DNA of 64,000 nucleotides from Bradyrhizobium sp. 200 (GTDB lineage: Bacteria > Pseudomonadota > Alphaproteobacteria > Rhizobiales > Xanthobacteraceae), in NCBI RefSeq assembly GCF_023100945.1, contig NZ_CP064689.1, forward strand, positions 5,996,001-6,060,000. The letters are read 5' to 3'. The notes under the pieces were generated by a model. It saw nothing but the letters and a program-made list of their open reading frames with translations. It was not told where the DNA came from and did no database searches. Of this stretch, positions 43,207 through 53,772 are shown piece after piece (within the stretch, counting starts at the first letter, position 1; each line of letters begins with the position of its first letter). Both the position numbers and the translations under genes were made by a program.

Positions 43207-44090
43207 GCGCCGAGGCTCTCGATACGGGCTTTGCGGAAGCGCGCGACACCGGCGTATTCGCCCGCGCCGGGGTGTTGCGCCGGCTGGCGCGCGACCGGGT
43301 CGCGGCCCTCGCCGGGGTGGCGCTCACGGCAATCGTGCTGGCAGCGCTGTTTGCGCCCTGGATCGCGCCCTACGATCCCTACTTCACCGACCTCACCAAG
43401 GTGATGCAGCCGCCCAGCGCCAAGCACTGGTTCGGCACCGACAACACCGGCCGCGACATCTTCAGCCGCGTCCTCTACGGCACGCGCAACACGCTGATGC
43501 TCGGGCTGGTCGGCGTGATCGTCGGCGGCTTCATCGGCGGCGTTCTCGGCATCCTCGCCGCCTATTATCGCCGCCTCGACGGCTGGATCATGCGGCTGGT
43601 CGACGTGATGCTGGCCTTCCCCGCGATCCTGATTGGGCTCGCGGTGGCCGCGATCTTCGGCGCCGGACTGACAGCCGTGGTGATCGCGCTCGTCGTCGCG
43701 ACCGTGCCCGATGTCGCGCGGGTGGCGCGAGGCGCCGCGATCAGCGTGATGGGCCAGGAATTCATGGAAGCCGGCCGCGCCGTCGGCGTCTCCGACGGCG
43801 AACTGATCTGGCGCTACCTGACGCTCAACTGCATTTCGACGATCTTCGTGTTTCTCACCTTGCGCTTCGGCCAGATCATCCTGATCGGCGCGGCACTCGG
43901 CTTCCTCGGCATGGGTGCGCAGCCGCCGACCGCCGAACTCGGCATGATGGCGGCGCAAGGCCGCGACTTCCTGTTCATGGCGCCGCACATCGCGACGATC
44001 CCGAGCTGTGCCATCTTCGTGATCGTGCTGGCCGCCAACCTTTTGGGCGACGCATTCCGCGACGTCCTCGATCCGAGGCTGCAGACATGA
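43203..44090 (+). CDS. Peptide-type ABC transporter permease, DppC family
   Basis: A 295-aa permease. The start ATG overlaps the upstream stop (ATGA). AKHWFGTDNTGRDIFSRVLYG at about 73-93 is the DppC signature; the coupling loop is EFMEAGRAVGVSDGELIWRYL near 184-204. The N-terminal 35 residues are polar and precede the first helix (VAALAGVALTAIVLAALFAP). Its 3' end overlaps the first binding-protein gene by 4 nt. Confidence 0.92.
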   Translation: MSAEALDTGFAEARDTGVFARAGVLRRLARDRVAALAGVALTAIVLAALFAPWIAPYDPYFTDLTKVMQPPSAKHWFGTDNTGRDIFSRVLYGTRNTLMLGLVGVIVGGFIGGVLGILAAYYRRLDGWIMRLVDVMLAFPAILIGLAVAAIFGAGLTAVVIALVVATVPDVARVARGAAISVMGQEFMEAGRAVGVSDGELIWRYLTLNCISTIFVFLTLRFGQIILIGAALGFLGMGAQPPTAELGMMAAQGRDFLFMAPHIATIPSCAIFVIVLAANLLGDAFRDVLDPRLQT

Positions 44091-45670
44091 TCAGGATCGC
44101 ACTGGGCAGGATTGCATTGGGAATGTGTCTGGCACCGTGCGTCGCAGGTCCGGCATCGGCCCAGACGCTCCAACTGATGAAGGGCATCGACGCGCCGCAT
44201 TACGACGCGCAACGCACGACCTGGGGACCGACCTCCGACATCGTCAACATGTTCCAGGACACGCTGGTGGCACTCGACTGGGACGGTCGCACGCCGGTTC
44301 CCTATCTCGCCAAATCGTGGACGATCAGCGAGGACGGCAGGACCTATACGTTCAAGCTGCGCGACGACGTGTCGTTCTGCAGCGGCAAGAAGTTTACCGC
44401 CGATGACGTCGTCTACACTTTCAAGCGGCTGAAGGACCCGGCGCTCAAGGCGCCCTATGCCTGGCGCGCCGGCAACATCAAGGAATTGCGCGCGCCCGAT
44501 CCCACCACCGTCGAATACGAGCTCGAAGAGCCCTACTCCGAACTTCTGCTGCAGCTCACCATGTTCACCAACGTGATCCACAACAAGGAGAGCGTCGAGG
44601 CGCTGGGCAAGGATTACGGCATCAAGGGCGCCGACGGCACCGGACCCTGGTGTTTCGAGAGTTGGCAGCCGCGCACCGAAATCGTGCTCAAGCGCCACGA
44701 TGCCTACCGGTGGGGCCCGTCATTGTACAAGAACAAGGGGCCGGTGAAGTTCGAAAAGCTCAGCATGAAGATCATGCCCGAGGAGTCCAGTCGCGTCGCA
44801 GCGATGATGGCCGGACAGTTCGACATGACCCACCAGTTCCCTCCGGCATTCATCGCCCAGGCCCGGGCCGCCCCGATGCTGTCCGTGACGGCGGCGAAGC
44901 CGAACTTCCAGTTGCTCTATTTCGGCTTCAAGACGACGCGGCCGATGGTATCAGACAAGCGCGTGCGTGAGGCGATGAGCATCGCCATCAACCGTTCCGA
45001 AATCGCAACAGCCATCCTGCTCGGCAACGCCGATCCAGCCTTCACGATCGTCGACAAGGATGCGCTCGACCACGACCCGAAGACGGCAGGCATCGTCAAG
45101 GAGGACATCGAGCGCGCAAAGGCGCTGCTCGACGAAGCCGGCTGGAAGATGGGCAGCGACGGCGTGCGCGAGAAGGACGGCGTCAAGCTGCAGCCCAGGG
45201 TCTACTACACCCAGGCCGGCAACACGCCGCGGGTCGCGGAAGCGATCCAGGGCTATCTGCGCCGCATCGGCGTGCAGTGGCAGCTTCAGCCATGGGACTC
45301 CACCATTGCTCCCGCCAAGATGGCCGAGCAGGACTACGAGATCTGGTCGGTGACGGTGCCCTATCTGTCGGCCGGCGACCTCATGAACATCTATTTCGAT
45401 TCCCGCAACATCCCGACGCCCAACCGGATGAACTGGAAGGACGCCGAAACCGATGAATGGCTGAAGCAGGGGCGCTCGGCGCTGACCGAGGCCGACCGCG
45501 CCAAATACTACGCGCTGGTGCAGCAGAAGGTGATGCGAGAGCACCTCTGGATACCCGTACTCAACATCAACATGGACCAGGTGGCCAACAAGAAGATCAC
45601 CGATGCCAGGCCGCACATGATCTACCAGAACACCTTCTACAAGGGCCTGGACGTGTCGCGCCAGAAATAA
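44087..45670 (+). CDS. Peptide-type substrate-binding protein (family 5), first tandem copy
   Basis: A 527-aa periplasmic binding protein with signal peptide (IALGRIALGMCLAPCVAG, cleaved near ASAQT). Family 5 blocks are [40 protein letters not shown] and [19 protein letters not shown]. The next gene encodes a close paralogue. The start overlaps the DppC-like stop (ATGA). The two copies differ mainly in scattered surface residues and in the region around residues 245-270, which may tune ligand choice. Confidence 0.92.
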   Translation: MIRIALGRIALGMCLAPCVAGPASAQTLQLMKGIDAPHYDAQRTTWGPTSDIVNMFQDTLVALDWDGRTPVPYLAKSWTISEDGRTYTFKLRDDVSFCSGKKFTADDVVYTFKRLKDPALKAPYAWRAGNIKELRAPDPTTVEYELEEPYSELLLQLTMFTNVIHNKESVEALGKDYGIKGADGTGPWCFESWQPRTEIVLKRHDAYRWGPSLYKNKGPVKFEKLSMKIMPEESSRVAAMMAGQFDMTHQFPPAFIAQARAAPMLSVTAAKPNFQLLYFGFKTTRPMVSDKRVREAMSIAINRSEIATAILLGNADPAFTIVDKDALDHDPKTAGIVKEDIERAKALLDEAGWKMGSDGVREKDGVKLQPRVYYTQAGNTPRVAEAIQGYLRRIGVQWQLQPWDSTIAPAKMAEQDYEIWSVTVPYLSAGDLMNIYFDSRNIPTPNRMNWKDAETDEWLKQGRSALTEADRAKYYALVQQKVMREHLWIPVLNINMDQVANKKITDARPHMIYQNTFYKGLDVSRQK

Positions 45671-45686
45671 CGAGGGAGAGAATACG

Positions 45687-47257
45687 ATGCGCAGCATTTT
45701 GACGGGCGCCGTGGCGCTGCTGGGAGCGGCCGGGATTGCTTCGGCCGCCGAGGCGCAGACTTTGCGGGTGATGAAATCGCTGGACGCGCCGCATTATGAC
45801 GGCCAGCGCACGACCTGGTCGCCGACGTCCGACATCGTCAACATGTTCCAGGATACGCTGGTCGCGCTCGACTGGGACGGCAAGACGGCGATCCCCTACC
45901 TCGCCAAATCGTGGGAGATCAGCGAGGATGGCAGAACCTATACCTTCAAGCTGCGCGACGACGTGACGTTCTGCAGCGGCAAGAAGTTCACCGCCGCCGA
46001 CGTCATCTACAGCTTCAAGCGGCTGAAGGATCCCGACACCAAGGCGCCGTATCATTGGCGCGCCGGCGACATCAAGGAGCTGCGCGCACCCGATCCTTAT
46101 ACCGTCGAGTACGAGCTCAACGAACCATACTCCGAACTGCTGCTGCAGCTCACCATGTACACCAACGCGATCCATAACAAGGACAGCGTGGAGACGCTGG
46201 GCAAGGATTACGGCATCAAGGGAATCGACGGCACCGGACCGTGGTGCTTCGAGAGCTGGCAGCCGCGCACGGAAATCGTGCTGAAACGCCACGACGCCTA
46301 CAAATGGGGCCCATCGATGTACAAGAACAAGGGCCCGGTGAAATTCGACAAGCTCAGCATCAAGATCGTGCCGGAGGACGCCAGCCGCGTCGCCGCCATC
46401 ATGGGCGGACAGTTCGATCTCACCCATCAGGTTCCGCTGCAATTCATCGAGCAGGTCAAGGCCGCGCCCAACCTGACCGTCCAGGAGGCTCAGCCGAACT
46501 TCCAGTTGATGTATTACGGCTACAAGATCACGCGCCCGATGGTATCGGACAAGCGCGTGCGCGAAGCGATGAACATCGCGATCAACCGCGCCGAGATCGT
46601 CAAGGGCGTCATGCTGGGCAACGCCGAACCGGCGTTCACCTTTGTCGATCCGAAGGCGCTCGACTTCGCCGCGAAAACCAAGGACGTCATCAAGGAAGAC
46701 GTCGAACGCGCCAAGAAGCTTCTGGACGAAGCCGGCTGGAAGGTCGGCAGTGACGGTATCCGCGAGAAGGACGGCATGAAGCTCGCGCCCCGCGTCCTGT
46801 TCACCCAGGTCGCCTATTTCCCGCGCGTGTCCGAAGCCATCCAAGGCTACATGCGCAAGATCGGCGTCGACTGGAAGATCGTCGGCTACGACTCCACGAT
46901 TGCGCCAGCCGAGATGGGCAAGCAGGACTACGAGCTGTGGACCGTGACCGTGCCTTATCTGTCAGCGGGTGAGCTGATGAACATCTATTTCAACTCGAAG
47001 AACATCCCTACCCCCAACCGCATGAACTGGAAGGACGCCGAGACCGACGATTGGCTGAGCGCCGGCCGCGCCGCGTTGACCGACGCCGAGCGTACGCTCA
47101 ACTACGCCCGCGTGCAGGAGAAGGTGATGAACGAGCATCTATGGATGCCGGTGATGAACGTCGCGATGTACACGACCAGCTCGAAGAAGATGAAGGGCGT
47201 CAGGCCGCACATGCTCTATCAGAACACCTTCTACAAGGGACTGGATTACTCGTTCTG

Positions 47258-47258
<1 letters not shown>
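45687..47258 (+). CDS. Peptide-type substrate-binding protein (family 5), second tandem copy
   Basis: A 523-aa periplasmic binding protein with signal peptide ending near ASAAEAQT. It is nearly colinear with the preceding gene: over about 220 residues after the signal peptide I count roughly 35 differences by eye, so about 84 percent identity. The gene begins 16 nt after its paralogue, preceded by AGGGAGAG. This is a tandem duplication kept inside a transport operon. Both probably feed the same permease pair with different but related ligands. Its TGA overlaps the ATPase start (TGATG). Confidence 0.92.
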
Positions 47259-48234
<976 letters not shown>

Positions 48235-48238
<4 letters not shown>

Positions 48239-49314
48239 GCGACGTTCCGGTCCTTCAAGTTGACGGCCTGGTCAAGCACTTTGCGGTTAGCCGAGGCCTG
48301 ATCCGCCGCAAGATCATTGGACTCGTGCGCGCCGTCGAGGACGTGAGTTTTGAGATCGCCCGCGGCGAGACGCTGGCGCTGGTCGGCGAATCCGGCTGCG
48401 GCAAGTCGACCACGGGACGCCTGATCCTGCGCCTGATGGACCCGACGGCGGGTTCGGTGCGTTTCAAGGGCAAGGAGATCGCCGATCTCGACAAGGATTC
48501 GCTGCGCCGGATGCGCCGGCACATGCAGATCATTTTTCAGGACCCCTATGCCTCGCTCAACCCGCGCATGACCGTGGGCGAAATCCTGGCCGAGCCGCAG
48601 CGGGTCCACGACATCGGCGACGACGCATCGCGCGCCGCGCGCGGCCGCGAGCTCCTGGAAATCGTCGGCCTGCTGCCCGAACACGCCACGCGCTATCCGC
48701 ATCAATTCTCGGGCGGGCAGCGCCAGCGCATCGGCATCGCCCGCGCGCTGGCCGTCAATCCTGACCTGATCGTCTGCGACGAGCCGGTGTCGGCGCTTGA
48801 CGTCTCGATCCAGGCGCAGATCGTCAACCTCCTGCAGAATCTGCAGCAGCGCTTCGGCCTCTCCTATCTGTTCATAGCCCACGATCTTGCCGTGGTGAAG
48901 CACATCAGCGACCGCGTCGCGGTGATGTATCTCGGCAAGCTGGTTGAGATCGCGGACAAGAAGACGCTCTACGACCGCCCGCTGCACCCCTACACCCAGG
49001 CGCTGCTGGCGGCGATCCCCAAACCCGATCCCGCGTTGCGCACCAAGCGCGTGATGCTGCAGGGCGACGTGCCAAGCCCGTTCAAGCCCCCGACGGGATG
49101 CCGCTTCCACACGCGCTGCCCGCATGCGCAGGCTCGCTGCTCGGCCGAGGAGCCAAAACTGCGCGAAGCGGCACCCGGCCATCGCGTCGCCTGTCATTTT
49201 TTCGAGAGGATTCCTGTCCCGACCATTCTCGCGCGCGCCGGGCTGGCGAACGGGAAGTTCGTCGAGCGGCTGGCGGCCTTCGAGACCGCCAAGGCGGCGC
49301 GGATGCCGGGCTGA
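48235..49314 (+). CDS. Peptide-type ABC ATPase, DppF family
   Basis: A 359-aa ATPase coupled by ATGA to the DppD-like gene. Walker [16 protein letters not shown], signature [15 protein letters not shown], Walker [13 protein letters not shown], switch His [14 protein letters not shown]-terminal [14 protein letters not shown] cluster follows. The final 45 residues ([20 protein letters not shown] and beyond) exceed the usual end of DppF proteins and have no recognised role. Last gene of the operon. Confidence 0.93.
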
Positions 49315-49402
49315 GCCAGAGCGGGTTGAAGGCCCAGGCACAAAATTGCGAAAACAACCCCATGCAAAGTAGAATGGGGCCCTGCTCGCAGCACTTCCCG
49401 CC

Positions 49403-50596
49403 CTACCCGGTGTGCTCGATGGCGCGGATGGCGCCGCGCAGTTCGGCGAGCCCACGCAGCCGGCCGATCGCGGTATAGCCGGGATTTGTGCGCTTGGTCT
49501 CGGCCAGATCGTCCAGCATGCGATGACCGTGATCCGGCCGAAACACGATCTGGTGGCGCGATGAACGCTTTTGGTTCTCGGCAAGCAGCGCCTTGAGCAC
49601 CGCGATCATGTCGACGTCGCCGTCGAGATGATCCGACTCGAAGAACGACAGGCCGTCGGCCTCCCGCTTGGTCGCCCGCAGATGCGCAAAGCCGATCCGC
49701 GGCGCGAAGCGTTTGGCCATTGCGGGCAGATCGTTCTCCGCGCGCACGCCGAGCGAGCCGGTACAGAAGCAGATGCCGTTGGCCTTCGACGGCACAGCAT
49801 CGAACAATGTCTGATAGTCTTCCGCCGAGGATGCAATGCGCGGCAGGCCGAACAGCGGGCGCGGCGGATCGTCCGGATGCAGCGTCAATGTCACGCCGAG
49901 GAATTCGGCGACCGGGGTCACGCGCGCGAGGAACTCGCTGAGGTGCCGGCGCAGCACCGAAGAATCGATGCCGCGATATTGCTGCAAGCGATCGCGGAAT
50001 TGCGGGATCGTCAGCGGATCGGTCGTAGAGCCCGGCAGCGCGCTGGCAATGTTGGTGACGAGGACATCGATATCGGCCTGCGTCATCCCTGAATAGACGT
50101 CCTTGGCGCGCTGCCGCGCGGCCTCGGAATATTCGGCCGGCGCCTCGGGGCGCTCCAGGATATGCAGATCGAATGCCGCGAACCGTTCCTGGTCGAAGCG
50201 CATCGCCTTGGCGCCGTTCGGCAGTTCCCATTCGAGATCGGTGCGGCACCAATCGACAACAGGCATGAAGTTGTAGCAGATGATCTTGATGCCGGCGGCA
50301 GCCACCGCCTCCATGCTTGCGATCCAGGCCTCGATCGAGCGTGTCGCTTTGCCCCCGAGCCGCTTGACGTCATCGGGGACCGGAATCGATTCCACCACCG
50401 ACCAGGTCAGCGGCGAACGGCCGGGCTGCGAATTCTCGATCAGGTTCTTGCGCTCTTCGACGGCGGCGCGCGTCCAGGCTTCCCCGATCGGCACCTGATG
50501 CAGCGCCGTCACCACGTCGGTCGCGCCGGCCTGGCGGATATCGTCGAGCGAAACGGGATCATTGGGCCCGTACCACCGCCATCCCTGCAGCATCAT
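49403..50596 (-). CDS. uxuA: Mannonate dehydratase
   Basis: A 397-aa TIM-barrel enzyme, close to the 394 aa of E. coli UxuA. Recognisable blocks are QGWRWYGPNDPVSLDDIRQAG at the N-terminus, CYNFMPVVDWCRTDL near 115-129, LTLHPDDPPRPLFGLPRI and GICFCTGSLGVR (metal-binding His and Cys region), then HLRATKRE and FRPDHGH. It dehydrates D-mannonate to 2-keto-3-deoxygluconate. Last gene of the operon TRAP-dehydrogenase-uxuA, 28 nt after the dehydrogenase. With UxuB at 55706-57226 it forms the fructuronate-to-KDG branch. Confidence 0.95.
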   Translation of the reverse strand: MMLQGWRWYGPNDPVSLDDIRQAGATDVVTALHQVPIGEAWTRAAVEERKNLIENSQPGRSPLTWSVVESIPVPDDVKRLGGKATRSIEAWIASMEAVAAAGIKIICYNFMPVVDWCRTDLEWELPNGAKAMRFDQERFAAFDLHILERPEAPAEYSEAARQRAKDVYSGMTQADIDVLVTNIASALPGSTTDPLTIPQFRDRLQQYRGIDSSVLRRHLSEFLARVTPVAEFLGVTLTLHPDDPPRPLFGLPRIASSAEDYQTLFDAVPSKANGICFCTGSLGVRAENDLPAMAKRFAPRIGFAHLRATKREADGLSFFESDHLDGDVDMIAVLKALLAENQKRSSRHQIVFRPDHGHRMLDDLAETKRTNPGYTAIGRLRGLAELRGAIRAIEHTG

Positions 50597-50624
50597 GGGC
50601 GATCTCCTGAAATCTGAACTACAC

Positions 50625-51671
50625 TCAGGCCGTCAGCACGACCTTGACGCTTTGCGAGCGGTCGAGCGCCAGCCGTACCGCGTCAGGCGCGACCGATAGC
50701 GGGCGCTGCGCCGTCACCAGCGAAAGCACGTCCACGCTGCCATCGGCGATCAGTTCGACCGCGGTGAAGAATTCCATCCCGAAGCGGAACGAGCCGCGCA
50801 GGTCAATCTCCTTGGCCATGACAGCATTCGCCGGCACCGGGATCTGTCCGCCAGGCAGATTGCCGACCTGAACCACAACGCCGCCGCGCCTGACGACGCC
50901 GATGGCGCTGGCGAGGCCTGCGGCCGTACCCGAGACCTCAAACGCGACGTCGAACGGATGCGCCGCAGCTTCGGCCTTCAGCGCCTCCTCGCCACCGGAG
51001 ATATCGACAACATGGTCGGCGCCGAGTTTCGTCGCAAACGCCAGCGGCGCTGCCGCGATGTCGACGACGGTCGTCTCCGCGATCCCTGCGCGCTGCGCCG
51101 CCAGCATGGTCAGCAAGCCGATCGGGCCGGCACCGAACAGCACCGCGCGCTTGCCGGTAACGTTGCCGGCGCGGGCGACCGCATGCAGGCAAACCGCGAG
51201 CGGTTCGGCCAGCGCCGCCGCCTGATAGGTCACGTGATCCGGAATCTTCACACACTGTGCCGGGATGGCGTCGAAGTAGGACGCAAAGCCCCCCTGCATA
51301 TGCGGCGTCTTCGAGGCCGATCCCATGAAGAAGATGTTCTCGCAGAGATTGGCCCGGTTCTCGCGGCAAGGCTTGCAGTGGCCGCACCAGCGCGACGGAT
51401 TGAGGGCGACGCGGTCGCCGACCTTCACATCAGCCGCGGGGCCTGCGATCTCGACCACCTCGCCCGCAATCTCGTGGCCGAGCACCAGCGGCGAGGTCAC
51501 CACGAAATCGCCGGTGCGGGCATGGCGATAGTAATGCATGTCCGAGCCGCAAATGCCGCCGGCGCCGAAGCGGATGCGCACCATGCCTGATGCGAGCGGA
51601 TCGAGCGGCCGCTCGATCATGCGCAGATCTTCCGGGCCGAACAGCGTTGCAGCCAAAGCCATCGATGTCAT
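50625..51671 (-). CDS. Zinc-dependent L-idonate/L-gulonate 5-dehydrogenase-like enzyme
   Basis: A 348-aa zinc alcohol dehydrogenase of the medium-chain type. Catalytic zinc ligands are in GICGSDMHYYRH and LGHEIAGEV. The structural zinc loop is RWCGHCKPCRENRANLCEN. The Rossmann motif is VLFGAGPIGLLTMLAA. Close family members oxidise C5 of aldonates (L-idonate to 5-ketogluconate, L-gulonate to fructuronate). With UxuB and UxuA in the same locus, conversion of L-gulonate to D-fructuronate would make a complete route to KDG. ATG 51671 overlaps the TRAP permease stop (ATGA). Confidence 0.87.
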   Translation of the reverse strand: MTSMALAATLFGPEDLRMIERPLDPLASGMVRIRFGAGGICGSDMHYYRHARTGDFVVTSPLVLGHEIAGEVVEIAGPAADVKVGDRVALNPSRWCGHCKPCRENRANLCENIFFMGSASKTPHMQGGFASYFDAIPAQCVKIPDHVTYQAAALAEPLAVCLHAVARAGNVTGKRAVLFGAGPIGLLTMLAAQRAGIAETTVVDIAAAPLAFATKLGADHVVDISGGEEALKAEAAAHPFDVAFEVSGTAAGLASAIGVVRRGGVVVQVGNLPGGQIPVPANAVMAKEIDLRGSFRFGMEFFTAVELIADGSVDVLSLVTAQRPLSVAPDAVRLALDRSQSVKVVLTA

Positions 51672-53074
51672 TTTGAGAGTCCCATGTATTTTGGCAACCA
51701 GAGCGTCAGCTCCGGGATGTAGGTGATGGCGACGAGCGCCAATAGCAGCGGCACCAGCCACGGCAGGATCGCCATGGTCGTGCGCTCTACGGACAATTTC
51801 GCTACCCGCGCGAGCACGAACAGCACCATGCCGAGCGGCGGGTGAAGAAGCCCGATCATCAGGTTCAGCGTCATGATCAGGCCGAAATGAATGGGATCGA
51901 TGCCCAGTTTCAGAACGATCGGCAGCAGGATCGGAACTAAAATCGTGATGGCGGCGATGGTGTCGATGAAGCAGCCGACGAACAGGATCAGGATGTTCGC
52001 CAGCAGCAGGAACACCCATTTGTTCTGGGTGATCCCGAGCATTGCATCGGTCAGCGTCTGCGCCGCCTGCGACACCGTCAGCAGCCACGCGAAGATCGAG
52101 GCTGCCGTGACAATGAACAGCACCGAGGCCGTGGTCTCGATGGTGTCGAACGTCGCCTTGGCAACGGTCTGCAGCGTCATCGAGCGGTAACGCACCAGCC
52201 CGAGGAACAGCGACCAGATCACCGCGGCGACCGCGGCTTCCGTCGGCGTGAACCAGCCGAGCGTCATGCCGCCGATCAGGATGACGGGAGCCATCAGCGC
52301 CATCACGGCGGAGAAATCGAAATACCAATCGAGCGCCAGCAGCGCCACGAGACCGATGCCGACGGCCATGTTCACCGACATTCCGCCGACGACCAGCAGC
52401 CAGACCACCAGCGGGAAAGCCAGGACGATGAAGATTTCGAGGGCGGCCGAGCCGATCTGCGGCCAGGAGAACGGCGTGTCGCTGCCCCAGCCGTTCTTGT
52501 GGGCGAAATAGGCAACCGTCGCCATCATGGCCAACGTCATGACGACGCCGGGAATGACGCCACCCAGGAACAGCGCGCCGATCGAGACGTTCGCCATCAT
52601 GCCGTAGATCACGAACGGCAGCGACGGCGGGATGATCGGGCCGAGCGTGGCGGAGGCCGCCGTCACGCCGACGGCGAACTCGGTCGAGTAGCCGTGATCC
52701 TTCATCGCCTTGATCTCGATGGTGCCGAGCCCCGCGGCATCCGCGATCGCGGTGCCGGACATGCCCGAGAAGATCACCGAGCCGACGATATTGACGTGGC
52801 CGAGGCCGCCGCGCATCCAGCCCACCAGCGCGACCGCGAATTTGTAGATGCGCCCGGTGACACCAGCGATGTTCATGAGGTTGCCGGCCAGGATGAAGAA
52901 CGGCACGGCCAGCAGCGGAAAGCTCTCGACACCGGCGATCATGCGCTGCGCCAGCGTTACGTCGGGCGTGATGCCGGTAACGAGAATGTACACCAGCGAC
53001 GATACCGCCATGGCGAGCGCGACCGGCAGGCCGACCAGCATCAGCAGCAGAAATCCCCCAAGCAGCAGCAGCAT
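51668..53074 (-). CDS. dctM: TRAP transporter large permease (DctM)
   Basis: A 468-aa membrane protein of the DctM type, with FLLLMLVGLPVALAMAVSSL, FILAGNLMNIAGVTGRIYKFA, FSGMSGTAIADAAGLGTIEIKAM and GCFIDTIAAITILVPILLPI. It is about 40 residues longer than usual, with an extra pair of hydrophobic stretches near 240-270. It carries the solute using a sodium gradient. The start lies 5 nt after the DctQ stop. Confidence 0.93.
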   Translation of the reverse strand: MLLLLGGFLLLMLVGLPVALAMAVSSLVYILVTGITPDVTLAQRMIAGVESFPLLAVPFFILAGNLMNIAGVTGRIYKFAVALVGWMRGGLGHVNIVGSVIFSGMSGTAIADAAGLGTIEIKAMKDHGYSTEFAVGVTAASATLGPIIPPSLPFVIYGMMANVSIGALFLGGVIPGVVMTLAMMATVAYFAHKNGWGSDTPFSWPQIGSAALEIFIVLAFPLVVWLLVVGGMSVNMAVGIGLVALLALDWYFDFSAVMALMAPVILIGGMTLGWFTPTEAAVAAVIWSLFLGLVRYRSMTLQTVAKATFDTIETTASVLFIVTAASIFAWLLTVSQAAQTLTDAMLGITQNKWVFLLLANILILFVGCFIDTIAAITILVPILLPIVLKLGIDPIHFGLIMTLNLMIGLLHPPLGMVLFVLARVAKLSVERTTMAILPWLVPLLLALVAITYIPELTLWLPKYMGLSK

Positions 53075-53079
53075 CGCCC

Positions 53080-53658
53080 CTACCCTTCCGTTCCGTCGAA
53101 GGCGCCGGGGCGCTCCAGGATCGAATAGCCCCGCCGCCAGTTCTCGACCGCGATCTGGATCGAGCGCGCGAACATCAGCACGAAGCCGAGCAGCACGGCG
53201 TAGTAGACGAAGCCTTTTTGAAACTTGATCGTGGTCATCCGCTCATCACCAATGATCTGGATGAACTGCCAGACCAGCTTGATCGCATAGCCGAAGAACG
53301 CGATCCGGATCAGATCGATGACGGTTGATAGCGCACGCGCCGGCAGATGCGGCAAATAACGGAACAAGAGATCGACCTGGATGTGCCGCGACAACCGCAC
53401 GCACATGGCCGACCCGATGAACACCACGCCGATCAGGCAGTAGGTCGCGATCTCCTCGGTCCAGGCATAACTGTCGTTGAGGACATAACGGGTGAAGAAC
53501 TGCAGGAAGACGGACAGCGCCATGATCCAGAAGATCGCAAGCGCCAGCCAGTCCTCGGTCGCATACTGGCTCAGATCCGCGCCCTTGGGGACTTCGTCCT
53601 CGAAGGTGTGGGCGATCTCGTCCGCCGTGATCTGCTTGTGAACTTCAACCGTCGACAT
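53080..53658 (-). CDS. dctQ: TRAP transporter small permease (DctQ)
   Basis: A 192-aa four-helix membrane protein: LALAIFWIMALSVFLQFFTRYVL, SYAWTEEIATYCLIGVVFIGSA (with the conserved W-EE motif), then two further helices. It pairs with DctM. Separated from the DctP gene by a 114-nt gap that holds a very stable inverted repeat, which could lower its expression relative to the binding protein. Confidence 0.91.
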   Translation of the reverse strand: MSTVEVHKQITADEIAHTFEDEVPKGADLSQYATEDWLALAIFWIMALSVFLQFFTRYVLNDSYAWTEEIATYCLIGVVFIGSAMCVRLSRHIQVDLLFRYLPHLPARALSTVIDLIRIAFFGYAIKLVWQFIQIIGDERMTTIKFQKGFVYYAVLLGFVLMFARSIQIAVENWRRGYSILERPGAFDGTEG

Positions 53659-53680
53659 GCGTTTATTCCCCGGCTCTCAC

Positions 53681-53762
53681 GTCATTCCGGGGCGACGCGT
53701 CAGCGTCGAACCCGGAATCTTGAGATCCCGGGTTCGACGCTGACGCGTCGCCCCGGGATGAC
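53681..53762. repeat. 82-bp near-perfect inverted repeat with 40-bp arms
   Basis: Arms at 53681-53720 and 53723-53762 are complementary over 40 bp with two mismatches and a 2-nt centre. The arms begin GTCATTCCGGGG and end CCCCGGGATGAC. This is a common Bradyrhizobium intergenic repeat. It lies inside the TRAP operon between dctP and dctQ, 10 nt after the dctP stop. Confidence 0.9.
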
Positions 53763-53772
53763 GACTTCGTCG

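Noticed and set aside
53681..53762. Intrinsic terminator of dctP
   Set aside because: No T-run follows on the minus strand and the element is a known dispersed repeat type; it is listed as a repeat with a possible effect on mRNA.
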